Source: Actinomycetospora endophytica
GTDB taxonomy: Bacteria > Actinomycetota > Actinomycetes > Mycobacteriales > Pseudonocardiaceae
Direction: 5' to 3'
Assembly: GCF_021026375.1 (NCBI RefSeq)
Contig: NZ_JAJNDB010000008.1
Span: 124,001-188,000 of the forward strand
Length of the DNA stretch: 64,000 bases
Both the position numbers and the translations under genes were made by a program. Below the pieces are notes generated by a model. The model had not been told where the DNA came from and ran no database searches. It saw only the letters and a program-made list of their open reading frames with translations. Position 1 is the stretch's first letter, and each line of letters begins with the position of its first letter. This document shows positions 8,702 to 17,445 of this stretch, piece by piece.

Positions 8702-9019
8702 GTGAACGGTGCGGAGAGCGGGTCGGTGGTGCTGGGCAGCGTCGGATCTGACGGATCACGGGATGTCCTCGGTGAGCTGATGGCCATCGCGGGCGAGGAC
8801 GAACAGGAGTGGCAGGAGCGCGCGCTGTGCGCCCAGACCGATCCTGAGGCGTTCTTCCCGGAGAAGGGCGGATCCACGCGGGAGGCCAAGCAGATCTGCA
8901 ACAGCTGCGAGGTCAGGTCGGAGTGCCTGGAGTACGCCCTGGGGCACGACGAGCGTTTCGGGATCTGGGGCGGGCTGTCGGAACGGGAGCGCCGTCGGCT
9001 CAAGCGCCGGGTCGTGTAG
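8702..9019 (+). CDS. whiB2: WhiB-family iron-sulfur regulator WhiB2 (WhmD)
   Basis: A 105-residue WhiB-like protein. The four cluster-binding cysteines are C43, C66, C69 and C75 (C...CxxCxxxxxC), followed by the GIWGG turn and a basic tail RERRRLKRR expected to contact DNA. The position between fbiA/fbiB and the mannose genes is that of mycobacterial whiB2/whmD, which is needed for septation. Start GTG 8702; the ribosome site is weak. It has its own promoter at 8599-8628, and a short hairpin at 9059-9080 (GGGGA, loop CTGC, TCCCC) may end its transcript. Confidence 0.92.
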   Translation: MNGAESGSVVLGSVGSDGSRDVLGELMAIAGEDEQEWQERALCAQTDPEAFFPEKGGSTREAKQICNSCEVRSECLEYALGHDERFGIWGGLSERERRRLKRRVV

Positions 9020-9058
9020 CCGGGCGCGCGGACGGCGTCGTCCCGTCGTCCGCACGTG

Positions 9059-9080
9059 GTCGAGGGGACTGCTCCCCGAC
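9059..9080 (+). terminator. Possible short terminator hairpin after whiB2
   Basis: GGGGA (9064-9068), loop CTGC and TCCCC (9073-9077), extended by GTC/GAC after a two-base bulge. It lies 40 bases after the whiB2 stop. There is no U tract, as usual in this phylum. A TAGTCT hexamer at 9121-9126 may then be the -10 box for the glycosyltransferase gene. Confidence 0.35.
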
Positions 9081-9222
9081 CCCCGGCCACACCCCTGACG
9101 GTGGCGTCGTGGCGCCCTTCTAGTCTCGGGGTCGTCCGGCGCACGCCGGGGAACCGACGACGGCGCGACGAACGCGGTGGGGGCGAGGACGCTCCCGCCG
9201 TGCCCGCGGGAGGGACGGACGC

Positions 9223-12200
9223 GTGGCTCCGACGGCGCCCGTGCTGGCAGTTCTGGTCTGTCACGACGGCGAGACCTGGCTGCCCGAGACCCTCGGCGCG
9301 CTCGGACGCCTGACCGTCGGGCCGCGCCGGGTGATCGCCGTCGACACCGGCTCGACCGACTCGACGCCGGACCTGCTGCGCTCGTCCAACCGGGTCGACG
9401 TCGTCCTCGACCTCCCCCGGGACACCGCCTTCGGGACCGCGATCGCGGCGGCCGTCGCGGACGCCGACCGTCGCTGGGGCGCGCCCGGCAGCGAGCGCAG
9501 CTCCGGCGAGTGGCTCTGGGTGCTGCACGACGACGCCGCCCCCGAGCCCTCCTGCCTGGACGTGCTGCTCTCGGTGGCGGAGTCCTCGCCCGCGGTCGCG
9601 ATGCTCGGGCCGCTGCAGCTCGACTGGGACGACCCCCGCCTCGTCGTCGAGGCCGGACTGTCCACCGACTCCTCGGGACACCGCCAGACCGGGATCGGCT
9701 CCGACGAGCTCGACCTCGGGCAGTTCGCGACGAACTCCGAGGTCCTCGCCGTGGGCTCCGCCGGGGCGCTCGTGCGCCGCCGGGAGTGGGACGCCCTCGG
9801 CGGGTACGACTCCGCCTACGGCCTGCTGCGCGAGGACGTCGACCTCGGCTGGCGGATCAACCGCGCCGGCGGCCTGGTGCTCTGCGTCCCCTCCGCCCGG
9901 CTGCACCACGCCCGCGCGGCGAGCACCGGCAACCGCGCCCTCGACGCCGCCGCCGTCAACGGCGCCGCGCCGCCCACCCTCCGCACCGTCGACCGCCGCA
10001 ACGGCCAGTGGACGGTGCTCGCCAACGTCTCCGGCGCGGCGTTCGCCTTCGGCCTGGTGCGGTTCCCGGTGCTCGCGCTGCTCCGCGCGCTGGGCTTCCT
10101 GCTGCTGCGCCGCCCCGGCGACGCCGGCGCCGAGCTCGGCGCGACCAGCCGGGTGCTCTCCGACCTGTCCGACCTCAGCGAGGCCCGCCGGCGCCGCGTG
10201 CCTGCGGGGTCCGGGGTGCCCCGCGGGATGCGCGGCCTGCTGACCAGCCGCACGACCCGGCTGCGGAACGCGGTGCAGGGCGGCCTCACCCGGGTGGTCC
10301 GGGCCCGGATCCGCGACGAGCTCGACCTCGGCCGGCTGCCCGACTGGGCCGCCCGGCCGTCCCGGCCCGCCGCGTCGTCGGTCGCCGCCGCCGACGGCCC
10401 CGAGGAGGGGTCGCTGCTCGTCGGGCAGGGCGCCCTGCCCGCCGGGGCCACCGCCCCGAGGCGCAGCACGCGCCGCAAGGCCGGGCTGCGCCGCCCCGGG
10501 GAGGGGGTCGGCGTCACGCTCGCCGCGGCCGGGGCGGCCGCCGGGGTCCCGGCCGGCCCGACCGAGGCCATCGTCTCGCCGCACGCCGAGACCTCCGTCG
10601 TGGGGATTCCGCGCACCACGGACGACGAGCGATCGGCCGCCGACGACGAGTCCCTCGTCGTCGTCCCGGTCACCGTCGGCCGGGTGCTGCGCGAGCTGCT
10701 GCTCGCCCCGCCGCTGCTCATGGTCGTCGCACTGACGGCGGTGTCGCTGCTGGTCAACCGGTCCCGGCTCGGGCTCGACCTGGCCGGTGGGCGGATCGCG
10801 TCGCTGCCGGGCCTGGGCGCGCTGTGGAGCTCCTACCTCGCCGAGTGGCACCCGGTCGCCGGCGGCACCGCCGCTCCCGCGTCGGCCGCCCTCGCCGTCG
10901 TCGGGGTCCTCGGGGGAGTGCTCTGGCCGTTCGTGGGCTCCGACGGTCCCGGCGTCGCGGTCTCGCTGCTGCTGCTCGGGGCCCTGCCCCTCGCCGGGCT
11001 CTCGGCCTACCTCTCCACCCGCGACATCCGGGTCGGCCGCGTGCTGCGCGCGCTCGCCGGCGCGGTCTACGCCTTGCTCGGGATCGCGGGCGCCGCGGTC
11101 GCGCAGGGCAGGCTCGACGGCGTCGTCGCGGTGGTCCTGCTGCCCGTGGTCCTGGCCGGGGTCGCCGCGGTGCTGCGCGGCAGCCGCATCGAGGGCCGTC
11201 GCGGGTCGTGGTGGAGCGCGGCGGCCGGGACCGTGCTGCTGCTCGCGGCGGTCTCGGCGTTCGCGCCGCTCGTCTACGTGCTCGTGCTCGTCGTCGTGGT
11301 GGTCGGGTTCGTCCTCGTGCCCGCGCCCGCCGGGGCCGCCCGACGGCGGGCGATCGCGCTCGGCGTCGTCGTCGTGCTGCCCGTGCTGCTGCTCATGCCG
11401 TGGCCGTCGACGCTGCTGCGCGCGCCCCAGATCCTCGTCCACGGCACCGGCTCGCCGGTGCTCGAGCAGTTCGCCGGCGCGCTCGACGTCCTCTCGCTCG
11501 ACCCGGGCGGACCCGGCTCGCTCCCCGTCGTCGGCCTCGTGGTGCTGATCGCCGCCGTCGGCGGGGCGCTGCTCGCGCCGCGGCGCAGCGTCGCCCCGGG
11601 TCTCGCGATCACCGTGCTCGGCGTGGTCGCCGCGGGGATCGTCGGGTCGGTCGCGCTCCCGCCGCTGTCCGGTGGCGACGCCCGCCCCGGCTGGACGGGC
11701 GCGGCGCTGGCGTTCGCCGCCTGCGGGACCGTGTGGACGCTGCTGGCGCTGGTCGCCGAGGCCCAGGTGACGCCGCTCGGCACGCTCGTGACCGGGCGCA
11801 GCGGCCCGAGGCACCGGCCCGCGCCCCGTCGTCGCGGCGAGTCCGAGATCGACCTGGGTCCCGACGGCGTGCTCTCCCGCGTCGGGGGTGGGACGCGCTC
11901 GGCCGCCTCCCGGGTCGGCACCGTGGTGGGGTCCCGGTTCCGGACCCGTCGCGCCGCGGAGGGAACCGGCGGGCGCCGGGCCCGCGGCGCCGCCGTCCCG
12001 GTGACCGCCGCGGTGGCCGTCGCGCTCGCGGTGTCGGCCATGCTGCTCTCCTCCGGCGGACCCCTCGCCCCGCGTCCGGCCGCGACGCTCGACCCGACGC
12101 TCGCCGAGAAGCTCACCGGCGCCGGGGCGACCGTCGCCGACGTCGGCCTGACCCGGCTGCCCGACGGTCCCGGCTACGCCCTCGACGCCGACCGCACCCG

Positions 12201-12855
12201 CCGGTCCGGGCCCGACCTGCCGCGCTACGGCGACGACGACCTCGCGCCGGTCGGCGCCGCGCCCGCCCGCCTCACCCGCGACGTCACCGCGCTCCTGTCC
12301 GGCGACCCCGCCACGGTGCAGGCCGGCGCCGCCGAGCTCGCGACCGCGGGCACCGCCGCCGTCGTGCTGCCCGACCCTGCCGTCGCCGATCGCGCCAAGG
12401 CGGCCGGGACGCCGCTGCTCACCGACGCGCCCCCGACCAGCGACGGCCGCCCGGTGCTGGCCATCGGGCTGCCCGCCGCCGGGGCCGTGATCCTCGAGCC
12501 GCCGGTCTCCGACGACGCCACCGACGCCAAGGCCGCCCCGACGAAGGCCGCGGGCATCACCCCGTTGCCGGCGACACCCCCGACGGTGGGCGTGCAGATC
12601 TCCTCGGGCGCGGACCGGCGGCTCGTGGTGCTCGCCGCCGAGCGCGAGTCCGGGTGGAACGCCACGGTCGGCGGCCGGCCGGCGCCGATCGTGTCGGCCT
12701 GGGGGCACCTGGTCGGCGTGGCGGTGCCGTCCGGGGGTGGCCCGGTGGTGGTCGCCCGCGACGACACGCTGCGCAGCCTGCTGCTGCTCGGCCAACTCGC
12801 GCTGGTGCTGTTCACGGCGGTCTCCGCGCTGCCCTCGCGTCGCAGACTGGACTGA
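9223..12855 (+). CDS. Large multi-domain membrane glycosyltransferase, GT2 N-terminal domain
   Basis: A 1210-residue protein. Residues 1-310 form a GT2 domain: AVDTGSTDSTPDLL, the metal-binding HDDAAPE near residue 102, and REDVDLGWR. A hydrophobic segment follows near 270-300, then a charged linker (about 305-480). A long block of roughly ten membrane segments lies between about 490 and 775, then a soluble basic region, one more membrane segment near 930, an extracytoplasmic-looking domain, and a final C-terminal membrane helix (LLLLGQLALVLFTAVSAL). GTG 9223 follows GGGAGGG. Orthologues of this design sit next to whiB genes in other actinobacteria; a role in exporting or building a wall glycan is inference. 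Confidence 0.8.
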   Translation: MAPTAPVLAVLVCHDGETWLPETLGALGRLTVGPRRVIAVDTGSTDSTPDLLRSSNRVDVVLDLPRDTAFGTAIAAAVADADRRWGAPGSERSSGEWLWVLHDDAAPEPSCLDVLLSVAESSPAVAMLGPLQLDWDDPRLVVEAGLSTDSSGHRQTGIGSDELDLGQFATNSEVLAVGSAGALVRRREWDALGGYDSAYGLLREDVDLGWRINRAGGLVLCVPSARLHHARAASTGNRALDAAAVNGAAPPTLRTVDRRNGQWTVLANVSGAAFAFGLVRFPVLALLRALGFLLLRRPGDAGAELGATSRVLSDLSDLSEARRRRVPAGSGVPRGMRGLLTSRTTRLRNAVQGGLTRVVRARIRDELDLGRLPDWAARPSRPAASSVAAADGPEEGSLLVGQGALPAGATAPRRSTRRKAGLRRPGEGVGVTLAAAGAAAGVPAGPTEAIVSPHAETSVVGIPRTTDDERSAADDESLVVVPVTVGRVLRELLLAPPLLMVVALTAVSLLVNRSRLGLDLAGGRIASLPGLGALWSSYLAEWHPVAGGTAAPASAALAVVGVLGGVLWPFVGSDGPGVAVSLLLLGALPLAGLSAYLSTRDIRVGRVLRALAGAVYALLGIAGAAVAQGRLDGVVAVVLLPVVLAGVAAVLRGSRIEGRRGSWWSAAAGTVLLLAAVSAFAPLVYVLVLVVVVVGFVLVPAPAGAARRRAIALGVVVVLPVLLLMPWPSTLLRAPQILVHGTGSPVLEQFAGALDVLSLDPGGPGSLPVVGLVVLIAAVGGALLAPRRSVAPGLAITVLGVVAAGIVGSVALPPLSGGDARPGWTGAALAFAACGTVWTLLALVAEAQVTPLGTLVTGRSGPRHRPAPRRRGESEIDLGPDGVLSRVGGGTRSAASRVGTVVGSRFRTRRAAEGTGGRRARGAAVPVTAAVAVALAVSAMLLSSGGPLAPRPAATLDPTLAEKLTGAGATVADVGLTRLPDGPGYALDADRTRRSGPDLPRYGDDDLAPVGAAPARLTRDVTALLSGDPATVQAGAAELATAGTAAVVLPDPAVADRAKAAGTPLLTDAPPTSDGRPVLAIGLPAAGAVILEPPVSDDATDAKAAPTKAAGITPLPATPPTVGVQISSGADRRLVVLAAERESGWNATVGGRPAPIVSAWGHLVGVAVPSGGGPVVVARDDTLRSLLLLGQLALVLFTAVSALPSRRRLD

Positions 12856-12872
12856 GTGTCAGGGGGTGGCGC

Positions 12873-12878
12873 TAGCGT
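12873..12878 (+). promoter_or_regulatory. -10 box TAGCGT for a leaderless transcript (VOC gene)
   Basis: TAGCGT ends 7 bases before GTG 12886, so transcription should begin at or next to the start codon. The same arrangement recurs at other genes in this window. Confidence 0.5.
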
Positions 12879-12885
12879 CCGGGAG

Positions 12886-13263
12886 GTGATCGATCACTTC
12901 GGGTTCCCGGTCGCCGACGTCGACGCCTCCGTCGCGACCTATCTGCGTGTGTTCGCCCCGCTCGGCCTGCAGGAGGCGATCCGCATCCCGCACGAGGGCA
13001 GCTCGGTCGTCGGGCTCGCCGGGGCCGCGGGCATCCCCCAGTTCTGGCTCACCCCGGGCGGTGCGCTGGGCAGCGAGCTTCACGTCGCGTTCTCGGCGCC
13101 GGACCGCGCCGCGGTCGAGGCCGTGCACGCGGCGGCCGTCGAGGCCGGGGTGGAGGTGCTGCACGCGCCGCGGGAGTGGCCGGAGTACCACCCGGGCTAC
13201 TACGCGGTGTTCCTGCGCGACCCCGACGGGCACAACGTCGAGGCCGTCACCCACGGGTTCTGA
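12886..13263 (+). CDS. VOC-superfamily (glyoxalase/bleomycin-resistance fold) protein
   Basis: About 125 residues with one vicinal-oxygen-chelate domain: an N-terminal DHFGFPVADVDAS strand, LHVAFSAPDRAAVEAVHAAA, and the C-terminal YYAVFLRDPDGHNVEAV, where the final Glu and an early His are the usual metal ligands. Substrate unknown; glyoxalase-I-like or dioxygenase-like roles are possible. GTG 12886 is preferred because a TAGCGT box lies 7 bases upstream; GTG 12856, immediately after the previous stop, would add 10 residues. Confidence 0.8.
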   Translation: MIDHFGFPVADVDASVATYLRVFAPLGLQEAIRIPHEGSSVVGLAGAAGIPQFWLTPGGALGSELHVAFSAPDRAAVEAVHAAAVEAGVEVLHAPREWPEYHPGYYAVFLRDPDGHNVEAVTHGF

Positions 13264-13272
13264 GGCTCGCGG

Positions 13273-13791
13273 TCAGCCCTCGCCGTCGACGGTGTCGGGC
13301 TCGACGCCGAGGTACTCGGCCACCTGCTCGACGAGCACGTCGTGCAGCAGGTCGGCCAGGTCCTCGCCGTCGAGCGCGCGGGCCTCGAGGGGCCGGCGGT
13401 AGAGCACGATCCGGGCGCGGGTCGCGGCCCCGCGGCGGTCGACGCCCGCGGGCACCAGCCGCGCGAGCGGGATCTCCCCGTCACCGACCACGCCGTCCTC
13501 GTCCGGGGCCGCGTCGCTGATCTCGGGCACGTCGTCCACCGCGACGTCGAGCTCCTCGAGCTCGGCGCCCCAGCGGTCCTCGATCGGCTCGAGGGCCTCG
13601 AGGACGACGGCGTCGAAGCGCTCCGCCCGGGTGCGGGCCGCGGGCGAGCCGGCCGGGTAGAGCGGCGCGCGCATCCCGCGTCCGCGGCGGTCGCGACGCC
13701 GCCTCGGGCGGGCCGGGAGCGTGGCGCGCGCCGAGCCGCGCTCCGACCGGTCGGGCTCCCGGGCGCCGGTCCGCGTCCCACCTCTCGCCAC
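13273..13791 (-). CDS. Metallopeptidase-family-like protein with degenerate HExxH (Rv3259 type)
   Basis: A 172-residue protein. The N-terminal 60 residues are Arg-rich and disordered-looking; the rest is an acidic zincin-like domain. The position between whiB2 and the DUF3499 gene matches Rv3259. The motif expected to be HExxH reads HDVLVEQ here, so the canonical zinc-peptidase pair is absent; it may bind metal without being a protease. RIVLYRRPLEARA is the conserved segment before it. Start GTG 13791; no clear ribosome site. Convergent with the VOC gene, 9 bases apart. Confidence 0.7.
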   Translation of the reverse strand: MARGGTRTGAREPDRSERGSARATLPARPRRRRDRRGRGMRAPLYPAGSPAARTRAERFDAVVLEALEPIEDRWGAELEELDVAVDDVPEISDAAPDEDGVVGDGEIPLARLVPAGVDRRGAATRARIVLYRRPLEARALDGEDLADLLHDVLVEQVAEYLGVEPDTVDGEG

Positions 13792-14045
13792 GCCGCGCGA
13801 GCCTACGCCGCCCGCGGGTCGGACAGCGTGCGGCCGGGAGAGTGGCGCGCCGGGGGGTCGTCGCGGCGGGTTCCTTGATCACCAGCACATGGGGCAGGCC
13901 GCGGGGCCTCCGAACCTGCCCAGTGTGCCCTTGGTGGGGCGGCTGAGGCCGTGGTCGTCCGGACACGACCGGCACGTGACCGGACGGTGACGTCGGACCC
14001 TCGACGCGCCGAGCGCGCCTGTGCGGCGTCCGAGCCGGAGGCGAC

Positions 14046-14051
14046 TATGGT
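14046..14051 (+). promoter_or_regulatory. -10 box TATGGT for a leaderless transcript (DUF3499 gene)
   Basis: TATGGT lies 8 bases before GTG 14060. The 268-base gap upstream (13792-14059) holds this box and otherwise no feature I can support. Confidence 0.55.
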
Positions 14052-14059
14052 TCCGGCTC

Positions 14060-14425
14060 GTGCGAGGAGTGCGGAAGTGCTCACGGACCGGGTGCGGCCG
14101 TGCGGCCGTTGCCACGCTGACGTACGTCTACTCCGATTCGACGGCCGTCGTGGGTCCGTTGGCGACCAGTGCGGAGCCCCACTCGTACGACCTCTGTGAG
14201 CACCACGCCCTGCGCCTCACCGCCCCCCGGGGCTGGGAGGTCGTGCGCTACGAGGGCGAGTTCCCCTCGGAGCCCTCGGCCGACGACCTCACCGCGCTCG
14301 CCGAGGCGGTGCGCGAGGCCGGCCGGGCGGAGCCCCCGAGCGAGGCCGTCGGACAGGTCGGCGCGATCGCGGGCACCGGGCGGCGGGGACACCTGCGCGT
14401 CCTGCCGGACCCCTCCGGCTCCTGA
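14060..14425 (+). CDS. DUF3499 family protein with zinc-ribbon-like cysteines (Rv3258c type)
   Basis: A 121-residue conserved actinobacterial protein of unknown function. The N-terminal half carries RKCSRTGCGRAAVATLTYVY and later YDLCEHHALRL, i.e. CxxxxC plus CxxH, which could form a treble-clef or zinc ribbon. The C-terminal half is acidic then Gly-rich and probably disordered. It sits directly before manB as in mycobacteria. The start is set by the TATGGT box 8 bases upstream, making the message leaderless. Confidence 0.85.
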   Translation: MRGVRKCSRTGCGRAAVATLTYVYSDSTAVVGPLATSAEPHSYDLCEHHALRLTAPRGWEVVRYEGEFPSEPSADDLTALAEAVREAGRAEPPSEAVGQVGAIAGTGRRGHLRVLPDPSGS

Positions 14426-14504
14426 CGGGGCGATCGCGGGAGCCGCCCGGCGACCGGCACACCATCGGGTGGCCGCCGTGCCGCACGGTGTCGGGCCCGG
14501 CCGA

Positions 14505-14510
14505 TACGCT
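14505..14510 (+). promoter_or_regulatory. -10 box TACGCT for the leaderless manB operon
   Basis: TACGCT ends 7 bases before GTG 14518. It decides the manB start over an upstream in-frame GTG at 14488 and would drive manB-Trm112-SIS-like-manA. Confidence 0.5.
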
Positions 14511-14517
14511 GGCCGAC

Positions 14518-15963
14518 GTGAGCAGTTCAGCGCCAGCTCAGCACGCCAGCACCGAGACCGCGGACGCCGCCCGCGCCCGTGTAGTGAGTCAGGTGATCAA
14601 GGCCTATGACGTCCGGGGGCTCGTCGGTGAGCAGCTCGACGCCGCCTTCGTGCGCGACGCCGGGGCCGCGTTCGCCCAGCTCCTGATCGGCGAGCAGGGC
14701 GGCGCGCCGACGAACGGGATCGTCGTGGGTCACGACATGCGGGACTCCTCGCCGGAGCTCGCCGCCGCGTTCGCCGAGGGGATCACCGGCCTCGGGGTCG
14801 ACGTCACCGAGATCGGCCTGGCCAGCACCGACATGCTCTATTACGCGTCGGGCGCCCTGAACGCGCCGGGCGCCATGTTCACCGCGAGCCACAACCCGGC
14901 GCGCTACAACGGCATCAAGCTCTGTCGCGTGGGCGCGAGCCCGGTCGGGCAGGACACCGGGCTCGACGAGATCGCCGCGCTGCTCGACCAGGGGCCGGGC
15001 GCGGCCGCCGGTGCCGACCCGTCCGGGACGACGGGCAAGATCGCGCAGCGCGACCTCCGGGACGACTACGCGGCCTACCTGCGCAGCCTCGTCGACCTCT
15101 CGGGCATCCGGCAGCTGTCCCTCGTCGTCGACGCCGGCAACGGGATGGCGGGCTACACCGTTCCGGCGGTGCTCGGCCCGCTGCCCATCGAGGTGCACCC
15201 GCTGTACTTCGAGCTCGACGGCACCTTCCCGAACCACGAGGCGAACCCGCTGGACCCGGACAACCTCGTCGACCTGCAGCGCGAGGTCTCCAACCTCAAG
15301 CACGTCGACGGCGGCCTGGCCTTCGACGGCGACGCGGACCGCGTGTTCCTCGTCGACGAGAAGGGCGACGCGGTGAGCCCCAGCGCGATCACCGCGCTGG
15401 TCGCCACCCGCGAGCTGGCCAAGGAGCCGGGCGCGACGATCATCCACAACCTGATCACCTCGCGCGCCGTCCCCGAGATCGTCACCGAGGCCGGTGGCGT
15501 CCCGGTGCGCACCCGCGTGGGGCACTCGTTCATCAAGGCGACGATGGCGCAGACCGGCGCGATCTTCGGCGGCGAGCACTCGGCGCACTACTACTTCCGG
15601 GACTTCTTCCGCGCCGACTCCGGGATGCTGGCCGCGCTGCACGTGCTGGCCGCACTCGGTGAGCAGGACAAGCCGCTCTCGGAGCTGATGGCGCAGTACT
15701 CGCGCTACGCGGCGTCGGGCGAGGTGAACTCCACCGTGGACGACCCGCAGGCGAAGATGGCCGAGGTCGAGGAGCGCTACGGCGACCGCGACGACGTCAC
15801 CACCGACACGCTCGACGGGCTGACCGTCTCGTTCGAGAACGGGGACTGGTTCAACCTGCGGCCCTCGAACACCGAGCCGCTGCTGCGACTGAACGTGGAG
15901 GCGTCGGACGCCGGCGCGATCGACGCGCTGCGCGACGAGGTGCTCGCGGTGGTGCGGCGATGA
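14518..15963 (+). CDS. manB: Phosphomannomutase/phosphoglucomutase ManB
   Basis: Interconverts mannose-6-phosphate and mannose-1-phosphate (possibly also the glucose phosphates), supplying GDP-mannose for lipomannan, lipoarabinomannan-type and glycoprotein mannosylation. The 481 residues show the four alpha-D-phosphohexomutase signatures: the catalytic phosphoserine loop TASHNPARYNG, the metal loop DGDADR, the sugar-binding GGEHSAHYYF, and the phosphate-binding RPSNTEPLLRL at the C-terminus. Length is that of the family. It overlaps the next gene by ATGA, so it heads an operon with manA. Confidence 0.95.
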   Translation: MSSSAPAQHASTETADAARARVVSQVIKAYDVRGLVGEQLDAAFVRDAGAAFAQLLIGEQGGAPTNGIVVGHDMRDSSPELAAAFAEGITGLGVDVTEIGLASTDMLYYASGALNAPGAMFTASHNPARYNGIKLCRVGASPVGQDTGLDEIAALLDQGPGAAAGADPSGTTGKIAQRDLRDDYAAYLRSLVDLSGIRQLSLVVDAGNGMAGYTVPAVLGPLPIEVHPLYFELDGTFPNHEANPLDPDNLVDLQREVSNLKHVDGGLAFDGDADRVFLVDEKGDAVSPSAITALVATRELAKEPGATIIHNLITSRAVPEIVTEAGGVPVRTRVGHSFIKATMAQTGAIFGGEHSAHYYFRDFFRADSGMLAALHVLAALGEQDKPLSELMAQYSRYAASGEVNSTVDDPQAKMAEVEERYGDRDDVTTDTLDGLTVSFENGDWFNLRPSNTEPLLRLNVEASDAGAIDALRDEVLAVVRR

Positions 15964-16220
15964 GCGCCGGCCCGCTGGGCCTCGACCCGGTGCTGCTCGA
16001 GATCCTCGCCTGCCCCGCGCCGGACCACGGCGAGCTGCGTCCGGGCACCCCCGACGACGGGTCCGCCGCGGCCCTGACGTGCCAGAGCTGCGGGCGCAGC
16101 TACCCGGTGACCGAGGGGATCCCGGTCCTGCTCCTCGACGAGGCGACCGGCGGTCCCGACGACGCCGGGTCGTCGGCGAGCCGGGGCGGCGGGGCCGCCG
16201 GGACTCCCGCGGACGGGTGA
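15960..16220 (+). CDS. Trm112-family small zinc protein
   Basis: An 86-residue protein of the Trm112/UPF0434 family: LLEILACPAPDHGEL, then CQSCGRSYPVTEGIPVLLLDEA. Cys residues in C...CxxC arrangement should bind zinc. Family members are partners of methyltransferases, but no methyltransferase is adjacent, so the partner is unknown. The last 25 residues are Gly/Ser/Ala-rich. ATG 15960 overlaps the manB stop (ATGA) and its own stop overlaps the next start (GTGA). Confidence 0.85.
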   Translation: MSAGPLGLDPVLLEILACPAPDHGELRPGTPDDGSAAALTCQSCGRSYPVTEGIPVLLLDEATGGPDDAGSSASRGGGAAGTPADG

Positions 16221-17362
16221 GCGCCGTGCTCGACGAGGCACTGCTCGAGGACACCGGCCGGCTGCTCGACGCGGACCGGGCCGGACTGCTGCGTGCCGCG
16301 GCGACGGCGGGCGCCCAGGTGCGCGCCACGTGGGCCGCGGCGGTCGAGGCCGGCGTCGGGTCGCAGGGCGCCCTGGACGGGCTGCGCCCCCGGGCGCTGG
16401 TCCTGCTCGCGCGCGCCGGGACCGAGCAGGCCGCGGCCCGGCTGGTCGCCGCGCTGCTCGCGCCGACCTGCCCGTGCCCCGTCGTCGTCAGCGAGGTCGC
16501 GCCGCCGTGGCTGGGGGCGCTCGACGTCGTCGTCGTGTCGCACCGGGGCTCCGAGCGCGACCCGGGCGACGCGCTGGTGGCGGAGGCGGTGGACCGCGCG
16601 GTCCGGCGCAGCGCCCACGTCGTGCTCACCGGCCCTGCCGAGGGGCCGGCGCCCGCGGCCGCCGCGGGCCGGGCGATGCAGGTGGTGCCGCGGGTCCCCG
16701 GGCTCGAGGGTCTCTCGACGGCGACCGACCTCGCGGCGACCCTGGCGACCACCCGGGCGCTCGGTCTGCTCGAGATCGACGGCGAGGCGCTCGCCGACCG
16801 GCTCGACGACGAGGCGGAGCGCAGCGGGCCGCGCCACGAGGCGTTCGTGGCGCCGGCGAAGGCGCTCGCGCTCCGGTTCGCCGAGCACACCCCGCTGCTG
16901 TGGGGCACCGACCCGGTGGCGACGGCGCTCGCGGGCTACGGCGCCGTCGTGCTCGCCGCCCACGCCGGCGTCGTCGCGCACTCCGGGCCGCTCGCCGGCG
17001 CGTCCGCGGTGCCCGCCCTCGCCGCCCGGCTGGAGTCCGACACCGCCGCCGACTCGATCTTCGCGGACCCGTTCGAGGACCCGGGCGGGGACGCGCCGCC
17101 GCCCCGCCTCGCCGTCGTCTCCGTCCGGGAGGACCTCGGGACCCGCCGGTTGGCCGAGGACGCGACGCGACGCTGGCCGTCGGCGGACCTGCTCGAGCTC
17201 GACGACGTCGAGCTCGCGGGGGACACCCCGGGCCACGACGCGGTCCGCGCGGGCGTGCTCGGCCTGCGGCTGGACTTCGCCGCGCTCTACCTGGGCCTGG
17301 CCACCGGGACCACCGGCGCCGACCCGGCGGACGCGGCACGCCCGGGCGTCGGTGCGGGATGA
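16217..17362 (+). CDS. SIS-domain-like protein, phosphosugar isomerase homologue (Rv3256c type)
   Basis: A 381-residue protein lying between manB and manA, the position of mycobacterial Rv3256c. It has two sugar-isomerase-like halves: LDGLRPRALVLLARAGTEQAAARLV and later TPLLWGTDPVATALAGYGAVVLAAHAG. It resembles the bifunctional phosphoglucose/phosphomannose isomerase C-domain, but I see no clear catalytic His/Glu pair, so activity is doubtful and regulatory sugar-phosphate binding is possible. Start GTG 16217 overlaps the Trm112 stop. Very Ala-rich, predicted cytoplasmic. Confidence 0.75.
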   Translation: MSAVLDEALLEDTGRLLDADRAGLLRAAATAGAQVRATWAAAVEAGVGSQGALDGLRPRALVLLARAGTEQAAARLVAALLAPTCPCPVVVSEVAPPWLGALDVVVVSHRGSERDPGDALVAEAVDRAVRRSAHVVLTGPAEGPAPAAAAGRAMQVVPRVPGLEGLSTATDLAATLATTRALGLLEIDGEALADRLDDEAERSGPRHEAFVAPAKALALRFAEHTPLLWGTDPVATALAGYGAVVLAAHAGVVAHSGPLAGASAVPALAARLESDTAADSIFADPFEDPGGDAPPPRLAVVSVREDLGTRRLAEDATRRWPSADLLELDDVELAGDTPGHDAVRAGVLGLRLDFAALYLGLATGTTGADPADAARPGVGAG

Positions 17363-17445
17363 CCGACGGCCCGGCACTCCCGGGCTCGTCGGCGGGCGAC
17401 CGACCGGCCCGGCCACCGTCACACCAGGCGACGTGAGGGGGATAC

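Noticed and set aside
8629..12795. Very long minus-strand open frame opposite the large glycosyltransferase
   Set aside because: In GC-rich DNA the antisense frames often lack stops. The translation is dominated by Arg, Gly, Pro, Asp and His with no motif, while the plus strand has clear GT2 motifs and membrane helices.
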